Below the pieces are notes generated by a model that saw only the letters and a list, made by a program, of their open reading frames with translations, was not told the origin of the DNA and did no database searches. 64,000 nucleotides of DNA from an uncultured bacterium. Lineage in GTDB: Bacteria; Bacillota; Clostridia; Lachnospirales; Lachnospiraceae. Shown here in pieces: positions 26,082-34,970 of this stretch (within the stretch, counting starts at the first letter, position 1; the number at the start of each line of letters is the position of its first letter). The position numbers and the translations under genes are program-made. Location of the stretch: NCBI GenBank assembly GCA_947383005.1, contig CANDBT010000013.1, positions 1 through 64,000 of the forward strand. The letters run 5' to 3'.

Positions 26082-28667
26082 TTAGTGATGTTCGCGATGA
26101 CGGATAAATTGGTCTAACAGGCGGGCCACTTCCTTTACGTCAATCGGTTTTGGCGTATGGGCATTCATCCCGCAGCTTAGACAGCGCTGAATATCATCAT
26201 AAAATGCGTCGGCACTTATGGCAATGATGGGAATATCGGCGGCGTCGCTCCGATCCAGTTTTCGGATCATCTGAGTAGCTTCATAACCCGTTACCAGGGG
26301 CATTCGCAGATCCATCAGGATAGCATCGTACCAGTAAATGGGGGACTGCTGGAATTTATCCACACATATTTGTCCATTTTCGGCCCAGTCCATTTCAAGT
26401 CCCAAATCAGATAGAAGTTCATCGGCAATGACCCAGTTGAGTTCGTTATCCTCGGCCATCAACACGCGCCGGCCGGAGAAATCAATCAGCTCTTCTTTTT
26501 TGGCTTCTGTCGGCTGAGGAGGGACGGTTTCTGCGTATTTCCGCAGGCTATAATAGAGGCTGGAGCGGAACAGCGGTTTGGTGATGCAGCCGACAATGCC
26601 CGCAGCCCGGGCCTCCGTCTCTACTTCACCCCAGTCTCCGTCAAAAAGGAGAAGAAGGGGGATTTCACTGTTTAGCTGATGAATTTCATTGGCTAATGTT
26701 ATGCAGCTATTTTGGGAAAGCGCCCAATCCAAAAGAATAATATGGTAAGGGTCATTGTGGTTATTCTGCTTTTTGATTAGCATTGAAGCTTGTGAAGTGC
26801 TGGAAGCAAAGTGGGCATTGAGGCCAATCGCTGTCAATATTTCTGCCGCTATATCCTTGAACCTTTGATCATCCGTCACCAGCAGTATGTTTCGGGATGG
26901 AAGGATTAGATCGGGTTCATTGACATAAGTTTTTTCCAAATCAAGAATAACATGGAAAACAGTACCCTGCCCTAAAGTGCTTTCTACTTCTATGGCGCCT
27001 TGCATGGCATCGATGACGTGTTTGGTAATCGTAAGCCCCAGACCGGCGCCGACATTTTTTTGTACTCTGGCGGCATCTTCCCGGACAAAGGCATCAAAGA
27101 TTTTTTGTTGGAATTTCGTATCTATCCCTATGCCGTCATCTTCGACATACAGGTGAGTGCGGACATAATTCTCTCCCTTTGGAGAAGGTTCCTGCCGGAG
27201 GAGAATCTGAATATTTCCCTGTTCGGAAGTGAATTTGACGGCATTTCCCAATAGATTAAGCAAAATCTGGGCAAGACGTACATTGTCGCTTAATACGTTC
27301 TCACAAAGAATACTTTCTGTATAAATATTTAAACGCTGACTTTTTTCTTGTATCTGTGGGTGAATAATGGTTATCACATTATGAATGACTTCCCGCAGGG
27401 AAACGGGTTCCGCATTGAGGGAAAGCTGCCCGCTTTCGATTTTTGACATGTCCAGCATGTCATTAATCAAGCCAAGAAGGTGTTGACTGGATATGTTAAT
27501 TTTTTTCAGGCAGGAAAGCACATGGGGAGTATTGTCCAAGTGGGCGATAGCGACACTGGTCATGCCCATAATGCCATTCATCGGGGTACGGATGTCATGG
27601 CTCATGTTGGAAAGAAATTCGCTTTTGACCTGGCTGGCTCGCTCTGCCGTGCGTCTTGCCTTGTCCGCTGTGCGTCTTGCCTCATCCAAATCGGAAATCT
27701 GCTGTCTGGTCAGGCGGAAATAGCCGACAAAGATTAAAAGCAAAAGCCCCAAAATCAGGCAGCAGCCACCGAGGGAAACCATGCTCCATTTTTTGTTCAT
27801 GCTGGCAATAGTCTCATCCAGGATACCATAAGACATATATAAAAGCAGATACCATTCCGAATCGGGCAGACATGTACAGTACAGATTCTGTCGTACGCCG
27901 TTTACCAGAATTTCGCTGGTGTAGTCCCTGCCGCTGTCCATAGCGGAAGTTAGTTCAGAGATATATTGTTCAAGTGTTTTGTTTTCGGTGCTTTCATACG
28001 TAGATTCTGCCAGATCAAAATAGTTGTCGTAATGTTCGGAGTTTTCGCTTTGCAGGATAATGCTTCCGTTTCGGCGGATAATGGAATAGTCAACCATGGA
28101 ACTGTCCACATTAAGAGACAAAGTATCGCTGAGATAACTGGTCGGAAGCCCTGCTATCAGGGCGACGCTGGTTTCCCCATTGGACAGAGGATAGGCTACC
28201 GGAACTCCCATCATAACTACCGGCGTTCCGTAGGCATCCCAGCCAGCGCTGACTTTCTCCTCGCCGTTGATTAAAGACTGAAAGAACATTTTGGGCATCC
28301 CGGATTCGATGCGGGGGCCGTAAATCATATCAAATTCACCGTCGGCAGTATAAAAGGCCAGATATTCGAATCCTCTGGACCGGGCGCTGTAGGTCAGGGC
28401 AACCCGGGCGGTTGATTCGTCATTATTGCGCTTCGGGGGCACAGAGTCGACCAATGCTTCCACCTGGCTCAGGCGCAGTTCAATGGTAGTGCCAAAATGA
28501 GTGGCTACCTGTTCACTCATGCCGGACATATAAATAACGCCAATATCAGTAATGGCTTTGGCTCCCATGGCATTACTCCAAATGGTTTGAATGCTGAAAA
28601 TAAAGACACAGAAGGCAGAGACTAAAGTAAGACTGATCATCAAAAACCGCGTAGTCCTGTTCTTCAT
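26082..28667 (-). CDS. Membrane hybrid histidine kinase with two receiver domains
   Basis: 861 aa from ATG 28667 (AGGGGG 8 nt upstream; the start at 28712 has none). Order: membrane segment ~6-27; a ~270-residue extracellular sensor, probably dCache-like; a second membrane segment ~300-325; HisKA with the phospho-His in [14 protein letters not shown]; HATPase with [15 protein letters not shown] and GAGLGLTI; a first receiver with acidic TDDQ and LLDW; and a second receiver ([21 protein letters not shown]) with a full acidic pocket. There is no HPt domain and no DNA-binding domain, so a phosphotransfer partner must lie elsewhere. Co-transcribed with the solute-binding lipoprotein downstream. 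Confidence 0.92.
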   Translation of the reverse strand: MKNRTTRFLMISLTLVSAFCVFIFSIQTIWSNAMGAKAITDIGVIYMSGMSEQVATHFGTTIELRLSQVEALVDSVPPKRNNDESTARVALTYSARSRGFEYLAFYTADGEFDMIYGPRIESGMPKMFFQSLINGEEKVSAGWDAYGTPVVMMGVPVAYPLSNGETSVALIAGLPTSYLSDTLSLNVDSSMVDYSIIRRNGSIILQSENSEHYDNYFDLAESTYESTENKTLEQYISELTSAMDSGRDYTSEILVNGVRQNLYCTCLPDSEWYLLLYMSYGILDETIASMNKKWSMVSLGGCCLILGLLLLIFVGYFRLTRQQISDLDEARRTADKARRTAERASQVKSEFLSNMSHDIRTPMNGIMGMTSVAIAHLDNTPHVLSCLKKINISSQHLLGLINDMLDMSKIESGQLSLNAEPVSLREVIHNVITIIHPQIQEKSQRLNIYTESILCENVLSDNVRLAQILLNLLGNAVKFTSEQGNIQILLRQEPSPKGENYVRTHLYVEDDGIGIDTKFQQKIFDAFVREDAARVQKNVGAGLGLTITKHVIDAMQGAIEVESTLGQGTVFHVILDLEKTYVNEPDLILPSRNILLVTDDQRFKDIAAEILTAIGLNAHFASSTSQASMLIKKQNNHNDPYHIILLDWALSQNSCITLANEIHQLNSEIPLLLLFDGDWGEVETEARAAGIVGCITKPLFRSSLYYSLRKYAETVPPQPTEAKKEELIDFSGRRVLMAEDNELNWVIADELLSDLGLEMDWAENGQICVDKFQQSPIYWYDAILMDLRMPLVTGYEATQMIRKLDRSDAADIPIIAISADAFYDDIQRCLSCGMNAHTPKPIDVKEVARLLDQFIRHREHH

Positions 28668-28723
28668 GGCGAAATCCCCCTCTGGAAAATTTAAACAGAT
28701 CAAATCAGTCAAATACCCATTGC

Positions 28724-28752
28724 ATTATAGCATACGATAAGGTGATTTTCAA
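28724..28752 (-). promoter_or_regulatory. Promoter of the hybrid-kinase/lipoprotein operon
   Basis: On the minus strand: TTGAAA (28752-28747), 17 bp, TATAAT (28729-28724), about 57 bp before the ATG at 28667. Confidence 0.65.
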
Positions 28753-28796
28753 GGGTTGGCATTTGGGGGAACAGGGTTCTTTTTTGCGGAAAAGAC

Positions 28797-28825
28797 TTGG
28801 AAATTTATCGGAATAAGGTTATAAT
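28797..28825 (+). promoter_or_regulatory. Promoter of the MBL-hydrolase gene
   Basis: TTGGAA (28797-28802), 17 bp, TATAAT (28820-28825), 37 bp before the ATG at 28863, divergent from the kinase promoter. Confidence 0.65.
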
Positions 28826-28862
28826 TATTAAAGCAGACAGATTCTCGAAAGGAGAGGCAAGA

Positions 28863-30113
28863 ATGACAGGGGAAGAAAGGCTACGGGTTTTTACGGAGAA
28901 GAATTATCAAAAAACCGTGACAAAGGTTAATGACCATATTTATCATTTTTTGGGTTATGGCCACAGCAATGCAGCGGCAGTTATCGGAAAATCATCCGTG
29001 ATTCTTATCGATGCGCTTGACTGTACGGGTTATGCCAAAGATTTGAAAGCAGAGTTAAAAAAACTTACGGATAAACCTGTGAGGACGATTATTTATACCC
29101 ATGGGCATCCGGACCATCGGGGAGGCGCCGGGGTGTTTCGGGATACGGTAAGAGAAGTCATTGCTTTCGCTCCTGCAAAACCGGTTCTTAAATATTTTGA
29201 TCGCCTGAAAGATGTGCTGAATCAGCGGGGGAGTTATCAATTTGGATATGAACTGACGGATGAGGAAACGATCAGCCAGGGCATCGGTATCCGCGAGGGA
29301 CGAGCCGTAGGAAAAGGAGAACCTGATTTTCTGAAACCCACTACCCTTTACCGGGTGAAAGAGGTGGAGCGGGTAATCGACGGAATAAAGCTGAAGATGG
29401 TCAGTGCGCCCGGTGAGACGGATGACCAGATTTTTGTTTGGCTGGAAGATGATCAGGTAATCTGTTCGGGAGACAATTATTATGGCTGTTGGCCTAATTT
29501 ATATGCTATCCGGGGTACTCAGTACAGGGATGTTTCCGCATGGGTAGACGCATTGGATGTTATTCTTTCTTACGAAGCAAAAGCATTGCTGCCGGGCCAT
29601 ACAAAGCCGTTAATTGGCAAAGAACTGATTAAGGAGCAGGTGGGCGTTTTTAAGGATGCTATAGAATATGTGCTTTTGGAAACGTTGGATTGCATGAATA
29701 AAGGTATGAGTGTCAGCGAGACGGTTCAGCAGGTAAAGCTTCCGGAAAAATATCAGGAGAAAGATTTTTTAGGTGAATTTTATGGAACCGTGGAATGGTC
29801 AGTGAAAAGTATATATTATGGATATGTGGGATGGTTTGACGGTAATGCGGCGAACCTTCTCCCTGTCAGCGATCAGGAATATAATCAGGTATTGTTTGAT
29901 TTAATTGGCCAGGAGAAATTGACGGAGAAGATAGAGGCATGTATAGAAAAAGAGCAGTATCAGATGGCTTTGCAGCTTTTGGGACTGCTCGACGGCAAAG
30001 GCTTGGCTGATTCTGATGGTTGGAAAAAGCAGGCTTTGCTGGGAAGAGCGGCGCAGACGCCTTCCGCCAATGCAAGACATTATCTGATTGCCAGCGCCAA
30101 GGCTCTTGGATAA
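28863..30113 (+). CDS. Alkyl-sulfatase-like metallo-beta-lactamase-fold hydrolase
   Basis: 416 aa from ATG 28863, fixed by AGGAGAGG 7 nt upstream. The MBL metal motif is THGHPDHRGGAG (residues ~78-89), with SGDNYYGCWPNLYAIRG and LLPGHTKPLIG giving the later His/Asp ligands. After ~residue 300, GTVEWSVKSIYYGYVGWFDGNAANLLP is the dimerisation domain of SdsA1/BDS1-type alkyl sulfatases. It is shorter than the ~650-residue studied enzymes and lacks the C-terminal SCP-like lipid domain, so sulfatase activity is possible but unproven. Followed 33 bp later by a LacI-family gene. Confidence 0.85.
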   Translation: MTGEERLRVFTEKNYQKTVTKVNDHIYHFLGYGHSNAAAVIGKSSVILIDALDCTGYAKDLKAELKKLTDKPVRTIIYTHGHPDHRGGAGVFRDTVREVIAFAPAKPVLKYFDRLKDVLNQRGSYQFGYELTDEETISQGIGIREGRAVGKGEPDFLKPTTLYRVKEVERVIDGIKLKMVSAPGETDDQIFVWLEDDQVICSGDNYYGCWPNLYAIRGTQYRDVSAWVDALDVILSYEAKALLPGHTKPLIGKELIKEQVGVFKDAIEYVLLETLDCMNKGMSVSETVQQVKLPEKYQEKDFLGEFYGTVEWSVKSIYYGYVGWFDGNAANLLPVSDQEYNQVLFDLIGQEKLTEKIEACIEKEQYQMALQLLGLLDGKGLADSDGWKKQALLGRAAQTPSANARHYLIASAKALG

Positions 30114-30146
30114 TAAAGAGTAGGAAGTAAAAGGAGTAGCAGATTT

Positions 30147-31121
30147 ATGGCAAATATCAGGGAAGTGGCGAAACATGCAGGAGTTGGAGTGGGGACGGTT
30201 TCCCGGGCGATAAACGGTAGCGGTTATGTGGCGGAAGAGACGAAAAAACGGATATTGGCCATTGCCGACGAGTTGGGGTATAACCCTAATGAATTGGTGC
30301 GGAGCTTGATTCATAACCGGACGGGAATTGTAGGGATTGTTGTCCCTGATATGGAGAACCCGTTTTTCAGCAAACTGTTAAAATACATAGAAATCGAGCT
30401 TTATAAGAATGATTACAAAACCCTGATTTGCAACACCATTGGGATTAGTAACAGGGAACAGGATTTTATTGATATGCTGAAGCAGAATGTGGTGGATGGC
30501 ATTATTACCAGTGCGCATTCCCTGGAAAATGAGGCTTATCATGGATTAAACAAGCCGGTAGTTGCGCTGGAGCGAAATCTGGGACCTCATATTCCCAGGA
30601 TACACTCCGATCACAAAAAGGGTGGACGGCTGGCCGCCAAACTCCTTTTGGAGGCCGGCTGCCGCAACGTGCTGCAGTTTGGCTGCTCATTTCGGACAGA
30701 CACCCCGGACAATGACCGTCATACGGAATTCCGGCGCGTGATGGAGGAACATGGAATTTCGGTAAAAACAGTCGAGAAAAGCTGGAGCATGGCAGAATAT
30801 GATTATTATCGGAAAGTTATGGCACAATACATAGATATTTATCGGGAAGTAGACGGTGTTTTCAGTACGGATATCGGGGGGTTATATTGCTTGGATATGG
30901 CTGCTCACCGGGGGATACAGGTGCCTGGGCAGTTGAAAATCGTCGGCTATGATGCGATTGATGTGACCAGGCTTTTCACCCCTGAGCTGACCAGTATTGC
31001 CCAGGATATCCGGGGATTAGCCAGAGCCTGTGTGGATACGATGATGAACCTGCTGGCCGGAAAGGCGGTGAAGATGGAGCAGGTTTTGGACGTTTCCGTA
31101 CAGAGAGGCGAAACCGTATGA
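30147..31121 (+). CDS. LacI-family transcription regulator
   Basis: 324 aa. N-terminal LacI HTH and hinge: NIREVAKHAGVGVGTVSRAINGSGYVAEETKKRIL...LGYNPNELVRSL. The rest is a periplasmic-binding-like ligand domain (GIVGIVVPDMENPFFSKLL, IVGYDAIDVTRLFTPELTSIAQDI). AAAGGAG precedes the ATG. It follows the alkyl-sulfatase-like gene closely and could regulate it or the kinase/lipoprotein operon across the divergent promoter. A good terminator follows. Confidence 0.93.
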   Translation: MANIREVAKHAGVGVGTVSRAINGSGYVAEETKKRILAIADELGYNPNELVRSLIHNRTGIVGIVVPDMENPFFSKLLKYIEIELYKNDYKTLICNTIGISNREQDFIDMLKQNVVDGIITSAHSLENEAYHGLNKPVVALERNLGPHIPRIHSDHKKGGRLAAKLLLEAGCRNVLQFGCSFRTDTPDNDRHTEFRRVMEEHGISVKTVEKSWSMAEYDYYRKVMAQYIDIYREVDGVFSTDIGGLYCLDMAAHRGIQVPGQLKIVGYDAIDVTRLFTPELTSIAQDIRGLARACVDTMMNLLAGKAVKMEQVLDVSVQRGETV

Positions 31122-31144
31122 TTCATATATAGGTGGCTACAGTG

Positions 31145-31187
31145 AAAACATTCCCTGACAAGGAAAATTTTGTCAGGGGATGTTTTT
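31145..31187 (+). terminator. Intrinsic terminator after the LacI-family gene
   Basis: acattccctgaca pairs with tgtcaggggatgt (one G-T pair), short AT loop, then a run of six T. Confidence 0.85.
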
Positions 31188-31245
31188 TGTTTCATAGGAA
31201 ATTGCGATTTTTGAGGAGAGAAAAAAGAACAAGAGTTCATTGAAC

Positions 31246-31449
31246 CTATGTTAGATAAAGCATTGTCCAGGAATGATGGCAAGACGACACGGTTTTGAAG
31301 ATATAAAAACCTTCCGCTCCAGCGTCGTTATCAAATAAGTCGTCTTCATTTAAGAAATAATCCATGTCAAGAAGGGCATCCTTGCTCATGCGGCGAATGT
31401 CCCCGGATGTCATGCCTTCTGGTGGGTTTCCATATATTGAAAAACACAT
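31246..31449 (-). CDS. Small unrecognised ORF (67 aa), doubtful
   Basis: Reads MCFSIYGNPPEGMTSGDIRRMSKDA... and FLNEDDLFDNDAGAEGFYIF, acidic and protein-like in the middle. There is no convincing ribosome site, and the C-terminal part looks random. It lies just outside an IS66 remnant, so it may be a fragment of a longer gene carried or cut by transposition. Function unknown. Confidence 0.35.
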   Translation of the reverse strand: MCFSIYGNPPEGMTSGDIRRMSKDALLDMDYFLNEDDLFDNDAGAEGFYIFKTVSSCHHSWTMLYLT

Positions 31450-31485
31450 TTCATTGACAAGTGGCAGAAAGGAGAAACAAAACCA

Positions 31486-31788
31486 ATGGCAAGAGTAAAA
31501 GGAATGAAAGTATTGTCAGCTTCCAATTATCTTTCTTTATGAGATAATGCTTCCATTATTCAGGACTGCCGATCCAGCGGCTTGAAAGTTGATGACTACT
31601 GCGAACAGCATAGTCTTTCGCGTAATGCTTATTATTACTGGCAGCGTAAAGTCAAAGAAGCCGCCCTCAGCCATGACGGCTTTGTGGAGATACAGGGAGA
31701 TACCTTAAAAGCAGAGACCGGCCTTGCGGACAGCCCGCCAGGTAGTCCTTTTTCCCCCCAGATAGTCCTGTCTGTGAACAAAACCTGA
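31486..31788 (+). pseudogene. IS66-type accessory protein (TnpA-like) with nonsense codon
   Basis: AAAGGAG and ATG 31486 start MARVKGMKVLSASNYLSL, then TGA (31540-31542), and the same frame continues DNASIIQDCRSSGLKVDDYCEQH, SLSRNAYYYWQRKVKEAAL. In related IS66 TnpA-like proteins a Trp usually follows this N-terminal stretch, so the stop is likely a TGG to TGA change. The neighbouring TnpB and TnpC genes are absent, so this is a stranded fragment. Confidence 0.8.
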
Positions 31789-31962
31789 TAAGCGATATTG
31801 GCATCCAAAGAAAGATGTCAGCTAAAGCTGACGGGCGCCCGGCGCGGTGAATAGGGGAAGCTGAAGCGACCCACCATAGGCGGAGGCTGTAACAGTTCAC
31901 AAATTTTTCACAAATGGCGTCTTGACCTGAAGTACACTCTATTTGTTAGAATAAATAATATA

Positions 31963-32051
31963 TCTTATCAGAATTTGCAAAGCAAATTATGATAAAAGGC
32001 ACAGTTTTTCGTGCCGTAAATCCGATTACAGGGTTCGCGGAGCGGTTCCTG
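31963..32051 (+). mobile_element. ~89-bp multi-hairpin element, copy 1
   Basis: Begins cttatcagaatttgcaaagc and ends near cggttcctg. It folds as three stems (ttatcag..ctgataa-type, ggca..tgcc, cagg..cctg). Flanked on both sides by taatata (31956-31962 and 32052-32058), consistent with a target duplication. An inverted relative lies inside an integrase fragment at 43673-43759. The rest of 31789-32091 has no recognisable gene. Confidence 0.75.
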
Positions 32052-32091
32052 TAATATAACCAGGCTGTAATTAAGAAATGGAGGAAGCAGA

Positions 32092-33216
32092 ATGAGAACA
32101 AGAATGTTTTTTGGGCTTTCTGTGATGATGGCGGCGGCTGTGCTGGGAGGCTGTTCGGCGGCAAGCAGCCGGGCAGAGACCGTGGAGCATGGCAGCTCGC
32201 CTGTGATCCAGGCAGGACAGGCGGACCAGGAGAATACGGGCGGCGGGCCAGATGCAAGACAGGACGCTTCGGCAGGAGAAACCGAAGCGGAGAGGGAGAC
32301 AGACGCACAGGCCAGCGCTGGGGCGCTCGCTTCCGAAACGCCTGCTTCGCCGGCGCCTGCAGTTTATATGACTACGGATATCAGCCCGGCCGGGCTTAAA
32401 AAGGTTTACGAAGCATTGGGAAGGACGCCCCAGGGACGCGTCGCTGTCAAATTGAGCACGGGTGAGGCAGGGAATAACCATTATCTCTCACCGGATTTAA
32501 TTAAAGAACTGGTTCAGTCTATGGACGGGACTATTGTGGAATGCAATACTGCTTATGGCGGTTCCCGTGCCAGTACTGCCATGCACAGGCAGGTGGCGGA
32601 GGATCATGGGTTTACGGCTATCGCACAGGTGGATATCATGGATGAAAATGGTTCATTGAGCATTCCTGTCACGAAGGGCCGCAACCTGAATGAAAATTTT
32701 GTGGGGGCTAATCTGCAGAATTATGATTCTATTCTGGTATTGTCCCATTTTAAAGGGCATGCCATGGGAGGTTTCGGCGGGGCAATAAAAAATATCTCTA
32801 TCGGTATAGGCTCCTCTGAAGGAAAAAACTGGATTCATACTGCCGGTGCCAGCAAGACCAGCTTTATGGGCGGCGATCAGGACAGATTTTTAGAATCTAT
32901 GGCGGAAGCAGCCGGAGCAGTAATCGATTATATGGGAGAGGAAAATATGGTTTATGTCAGCGTGATGAACCATCTTTCTGTTGATTGCGACTGCGATGGG
33001 AATCCGGCAGCTCCTGATATGCACGATATTGGCATTTTGGCCTCTTTGGATCCGGTAGCTTTGGACCAGGCTTGTGTGGATCTGGTATATGCCGCTCCCG
33101 ACGGGGCTTCCCTGATTCAGCGGATAGAGTCAAGAAACGGTATCCATACTCTGGATTATGCTGCAGAGATCGGTATTGGCAGCCAGTCTTATCATCTGGT
33201 GTCCGTAGATAATTAA
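32092..33216 (+). CDS. DUF362-domain lipoprotein
   Basis: 374 aa. Lipoprotein signal with lipobox near VLGGCSAAS (residues ~17-24). Residues ~25-90 are an Ala/Glu/Gln-rich spacer. Residues ~100-370 fit DUF362: VAVKLSTGEAGNNHYLSPDLIKELV, LVLSHFKGHAMGGFGGAIKNISIG, and DIGILASLDPVALDQACVDLVY. Cytoplasmic DUF362 proteins often carry a ferredoxin domain; this one does not, and is exported instead. DCDCDGNPAAPDMHDIG has two Cys and several Asp/His that could bind metal. Function unknown. GGAGGAAG precedes the ATG. Confidence 0.82.
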   Translation: MRTRMFFGLSVMMAAAVLGGCSAASSRAETVEHGSSPVIQAGQADQENTGGGPDARQDASAGETEAERETDAQASAGALASETPASPAPAVYMTTDISPAGLKKVYEALGRTPQGRVAVKLSTGEAGNNHYLSPDLIKELVQSMDGTIVECNTAYGGSRASTAMHRQVAEDHGFTAIAQVDIMDENGSLSIPVTKGRNLNENFVGANLQNYDSILVLSHFKGHAMGGFGGAIKNISIGIGSSEGKNWIHTAGASKTSFMGGDQDRFLESMAEAAGAVIDYMGEENMVYVSVMNHLSVDCDCDGNPAAPDMHDIGILASLDPVALDQACVDLVYAAPDGASLIQRIESRNGIHTLDYAAEIGIGSQSYHLVSVDN

Positions 33217-33242
33217 TATGTTACTGTTCGGGTTGGTCTGTG

Positions 33243-33320
33243 TACTTCGCGCAAAGGAAGATGGTTGCTGTCGCAACTGCGCTCCTGCGCGAGTGTGTGT
33301 CAAGACGCACATTTTTTATG
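33243..33320 (+). repeat. Dispersed terminator-bearing repeat, copy 1 (short)
   Basis: acttcgcgcaaaggaagatg, gttgctgtcgcaac and gtgtgtgtcaagacgcacattttttat are shared with the copies at 47269-47395 and 56229-56355. The last part is a hairpin followed by T6 and sits 100 bp after the DUF362 gene, so it probably ends that transcript. 33321-33470 is GC-rich with small stems and no gene. Confidence 0.8.
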
Positions 33321-33482
33321 CACAGACCCGCATAGAGGAATATGCCGTTAAAGCGGCGAGCGGGCCGCGCGGCGGGTAGGGGAAAAAGAGGAACTTATCG
33401 CTTTTCCGCATAAATAGCCGTGCGAGTCGCGTGGCGGGGAAGGGAAAAGCTTTTCCTACCCGATTACATAAAGGAGAATAAG

Positions 33483-33872
33483 ATGACAATTTCGGAGGTT
33501 AGCAAACAATATGGGTTGTCCGCAGATACTCTTCGCTATTATGAGAAAATTGGCCTGCTGCCCCGGATAGGCAGAAAAGAAAACGGTATCAGGGATTACC
33601 AGGTAGCGGACTGCCGGATGATCGAGTTTGTTAAATATATGCGCAGCGCCGGGATGCCGGTGGAATTGCTGGTGGAATATTTTGCATTGGTAAAACAGGG
33701 GGAGTCGACCAACCGAAAACGGCGGCAGATGCTGCTGAACCAGCGGGAAGTACTGCTGAAAAAGCGGCAGGATTTGGATGAGACGCTAAAGCGGATGGAG
33801 GAAAAAATTGCCATTTATGATCATGAAATTCAAAAACAGGAGAAAAACGGAAAGGAAGGAGCAGACAGATGA
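33483..33872 (+). CDS. MerR-family transcription regulator
   Basis: 129 aa from ATG 33483, behind AAAGGAG (the frame open from 33420 lacks a site). The N-terminal winged helix is MTISEVSKQYGLSADTLRYYEKIGLLP...RDYQVADCRMIEFVKYMRSAGMP. The C-terminal half is a coiled coil (RKRRQMLLNQREVLLKKRQDL...MEEKIAIYDHEI). There is no C-terminal Cys cluster, so it is not an obvious metal sensor. It overlaps the permease start (ATGA) and so probably senses that permease's substrate. Confidence 0.9.
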   Translation: MTISEVSKQYGLSADTLRYYEKIGLLPRIGRKENGIRDYQVADCRMIEFVKYMRSAGMPVELLVEYFALVKQGESTNRKRRQMLLNQREVLLKKRQDLDETLKRMEEKIAIYDHEIQKQEKNGKEGADR

Positions 33873-34771
33873 CAGGCGTAATCCGCAGGGAGTTGATTTA
33901 TCTGTGGTATTATTTTGACATACAGTTCCGCCAGATTGCCCATTATTGGATATTTGGCATGGTGCTTGGCTCTGCGGTTTCTGTGTTTGCTAAAGATGCG
34001 ATTCATGGAATGTTCGGAAATCTTAAAAACAAACGTCTGGGGCTGGCAGGGATTATTCCTGCCAGCCTTTTAGGGATAGCCTCCCCTTTGTGCATGTATG
34101 GGACGATTCCCCTGGCGGCTTCATTTTTCCGGCATGGGATGAGGGATGATTGGCTGGCGGCCTTTATGATGTGTTCCATCCTTTTGAATCCGCAGCTTAT
34201 TTTTTACAGTACGGCTTTGGGGACGACGGCGCTTTTGATTAGGGTTATTTCCTGCTTTGTATGCGGAGTTTTGGCGGGGCTTATCGTGCATATGAGATAT
34301 TCCGTCGAGCCCTTTTTTAATTTTAAGGGCTTTGGCGAGCCGTACGGCAGGGATGCGGATCCCCGGATCGCCGTGCGCTTTATTAAAAACCTGGGACGGA
34401 ATATCCGGGCTACAGGGGGGTATTTTCTGATGGGCATATTGCTTTCTGTATTATTCCAGAGATATGTCCCTGGCAGTGTGGTAGCAGGGCTTTTTGGCAA
34501 AAATGAAGGATTTGGCGTGCTGATGGCGGCAACTGTCGGCGTCCCGGTATATGTCTGCGGCGGGGGGACTATCCCACTGCTGATCCAGTGGCTGGCAAGC
34601 GGCATGAGTATGGGTTCTGCCGCAGCGTTTATGATAACCGGCCCGGCAACAAAAATTACTAATCTGGGCGCTTTGAAAATTGTGTTGGGGATAAAGCATT
34701 TTGTCTTTTATCTGGTCTATGTAATGGCATTTTCGATGATAACCGGGTGGATAACGGACTGGCTGGTTTAA
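33869..34771 (+). CDS. Permease of the DUF318/ArsP-like family (PF03773)
   Basis: 300 aa with about eight membrane segments. Two related Gly/Pro-rich loops, SPLCMYGTIPLAASFFRHGM and GVPVYVCGGGTIPLLIQWLASGMSMGSAAAF, are typical of this permease family, which includes organoarsenical exporters (ArsP) and uncharacterised transporters. Cys residues sit in both loops (LCMYG, VYVCGGG). It has no stand-alone ribosome site because its ATG overlaps the MerR stop, so expression is coupled. Substrate unknown; metal(loid) or organo-metal export is one possibility. Confidence 0.85.
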   Translation: MTGVIRRELIYLWYYFDIQFRQIAHYWIFGMVLGSAVSVFAKDAIHGMFGNLKNKRLGLAGIIPASLLGIASPLCMYGTIPLAASFFRHGMRDDWLAAFMMCSILLNPQLIFYSTALGTTALLIRVISCFVCGVLAGLIVHMRYSVEPFFNFKGFGEPYGRDADPRIAVRFIKNLGRNIRATGGYFLMGILLSVLFQRYVPGSVVAGLFGKNEGFGVLMAATVGVPVYVCGGGTIPLLIQWLASGMSMGSAAAFMITGPATKITNLGALKIVLGIKHFVFYLVYVMAFSMITGWITDWLV

Positions 34772-34833
34772 ATATGGTAAGTTATGTTTTTTCGGCTTTT
34801 TGTGGCTGCTGGCATGAAAGCGCGGAATTTTTG

Positions 34834-34862
34834 TTCCATTTAGGCGGCTATCGTGCTATAAT
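34834..34862 (+). promoter_or_regulatory. Promoter of the GH4 gene
   Basis: TTCCAT (34834-34839), 17 bp, TATAAT (34857-34862). The expected start of transcription is ~15 bp before a tandem repeat that fills the leader. Confidence 0.5.
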
Positions 34863-34883
34863 AAGACAAGCATGAATGGAAAT

Positions 34884-34955
34884 CATGGAAACAGCAGAAA
34901 CCATAGAAACAGCAGAAACCATAGAAACAGCAGAAACCATAGAAACAGCAGAAAC
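34884..34955 (+). repeat. Four tandem 18-bp repeats in the GH4 leader
   Basis: Unit catRgaaacagcagaaac repeated four times without a gap between the promoter and the ribosome site (AAGGAG at ~34958). The copies are almost identical, so the number probably varies among strains. Confidence 0.9.
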
Positions 34956-34970
34956 CACAAGGAGACAACT

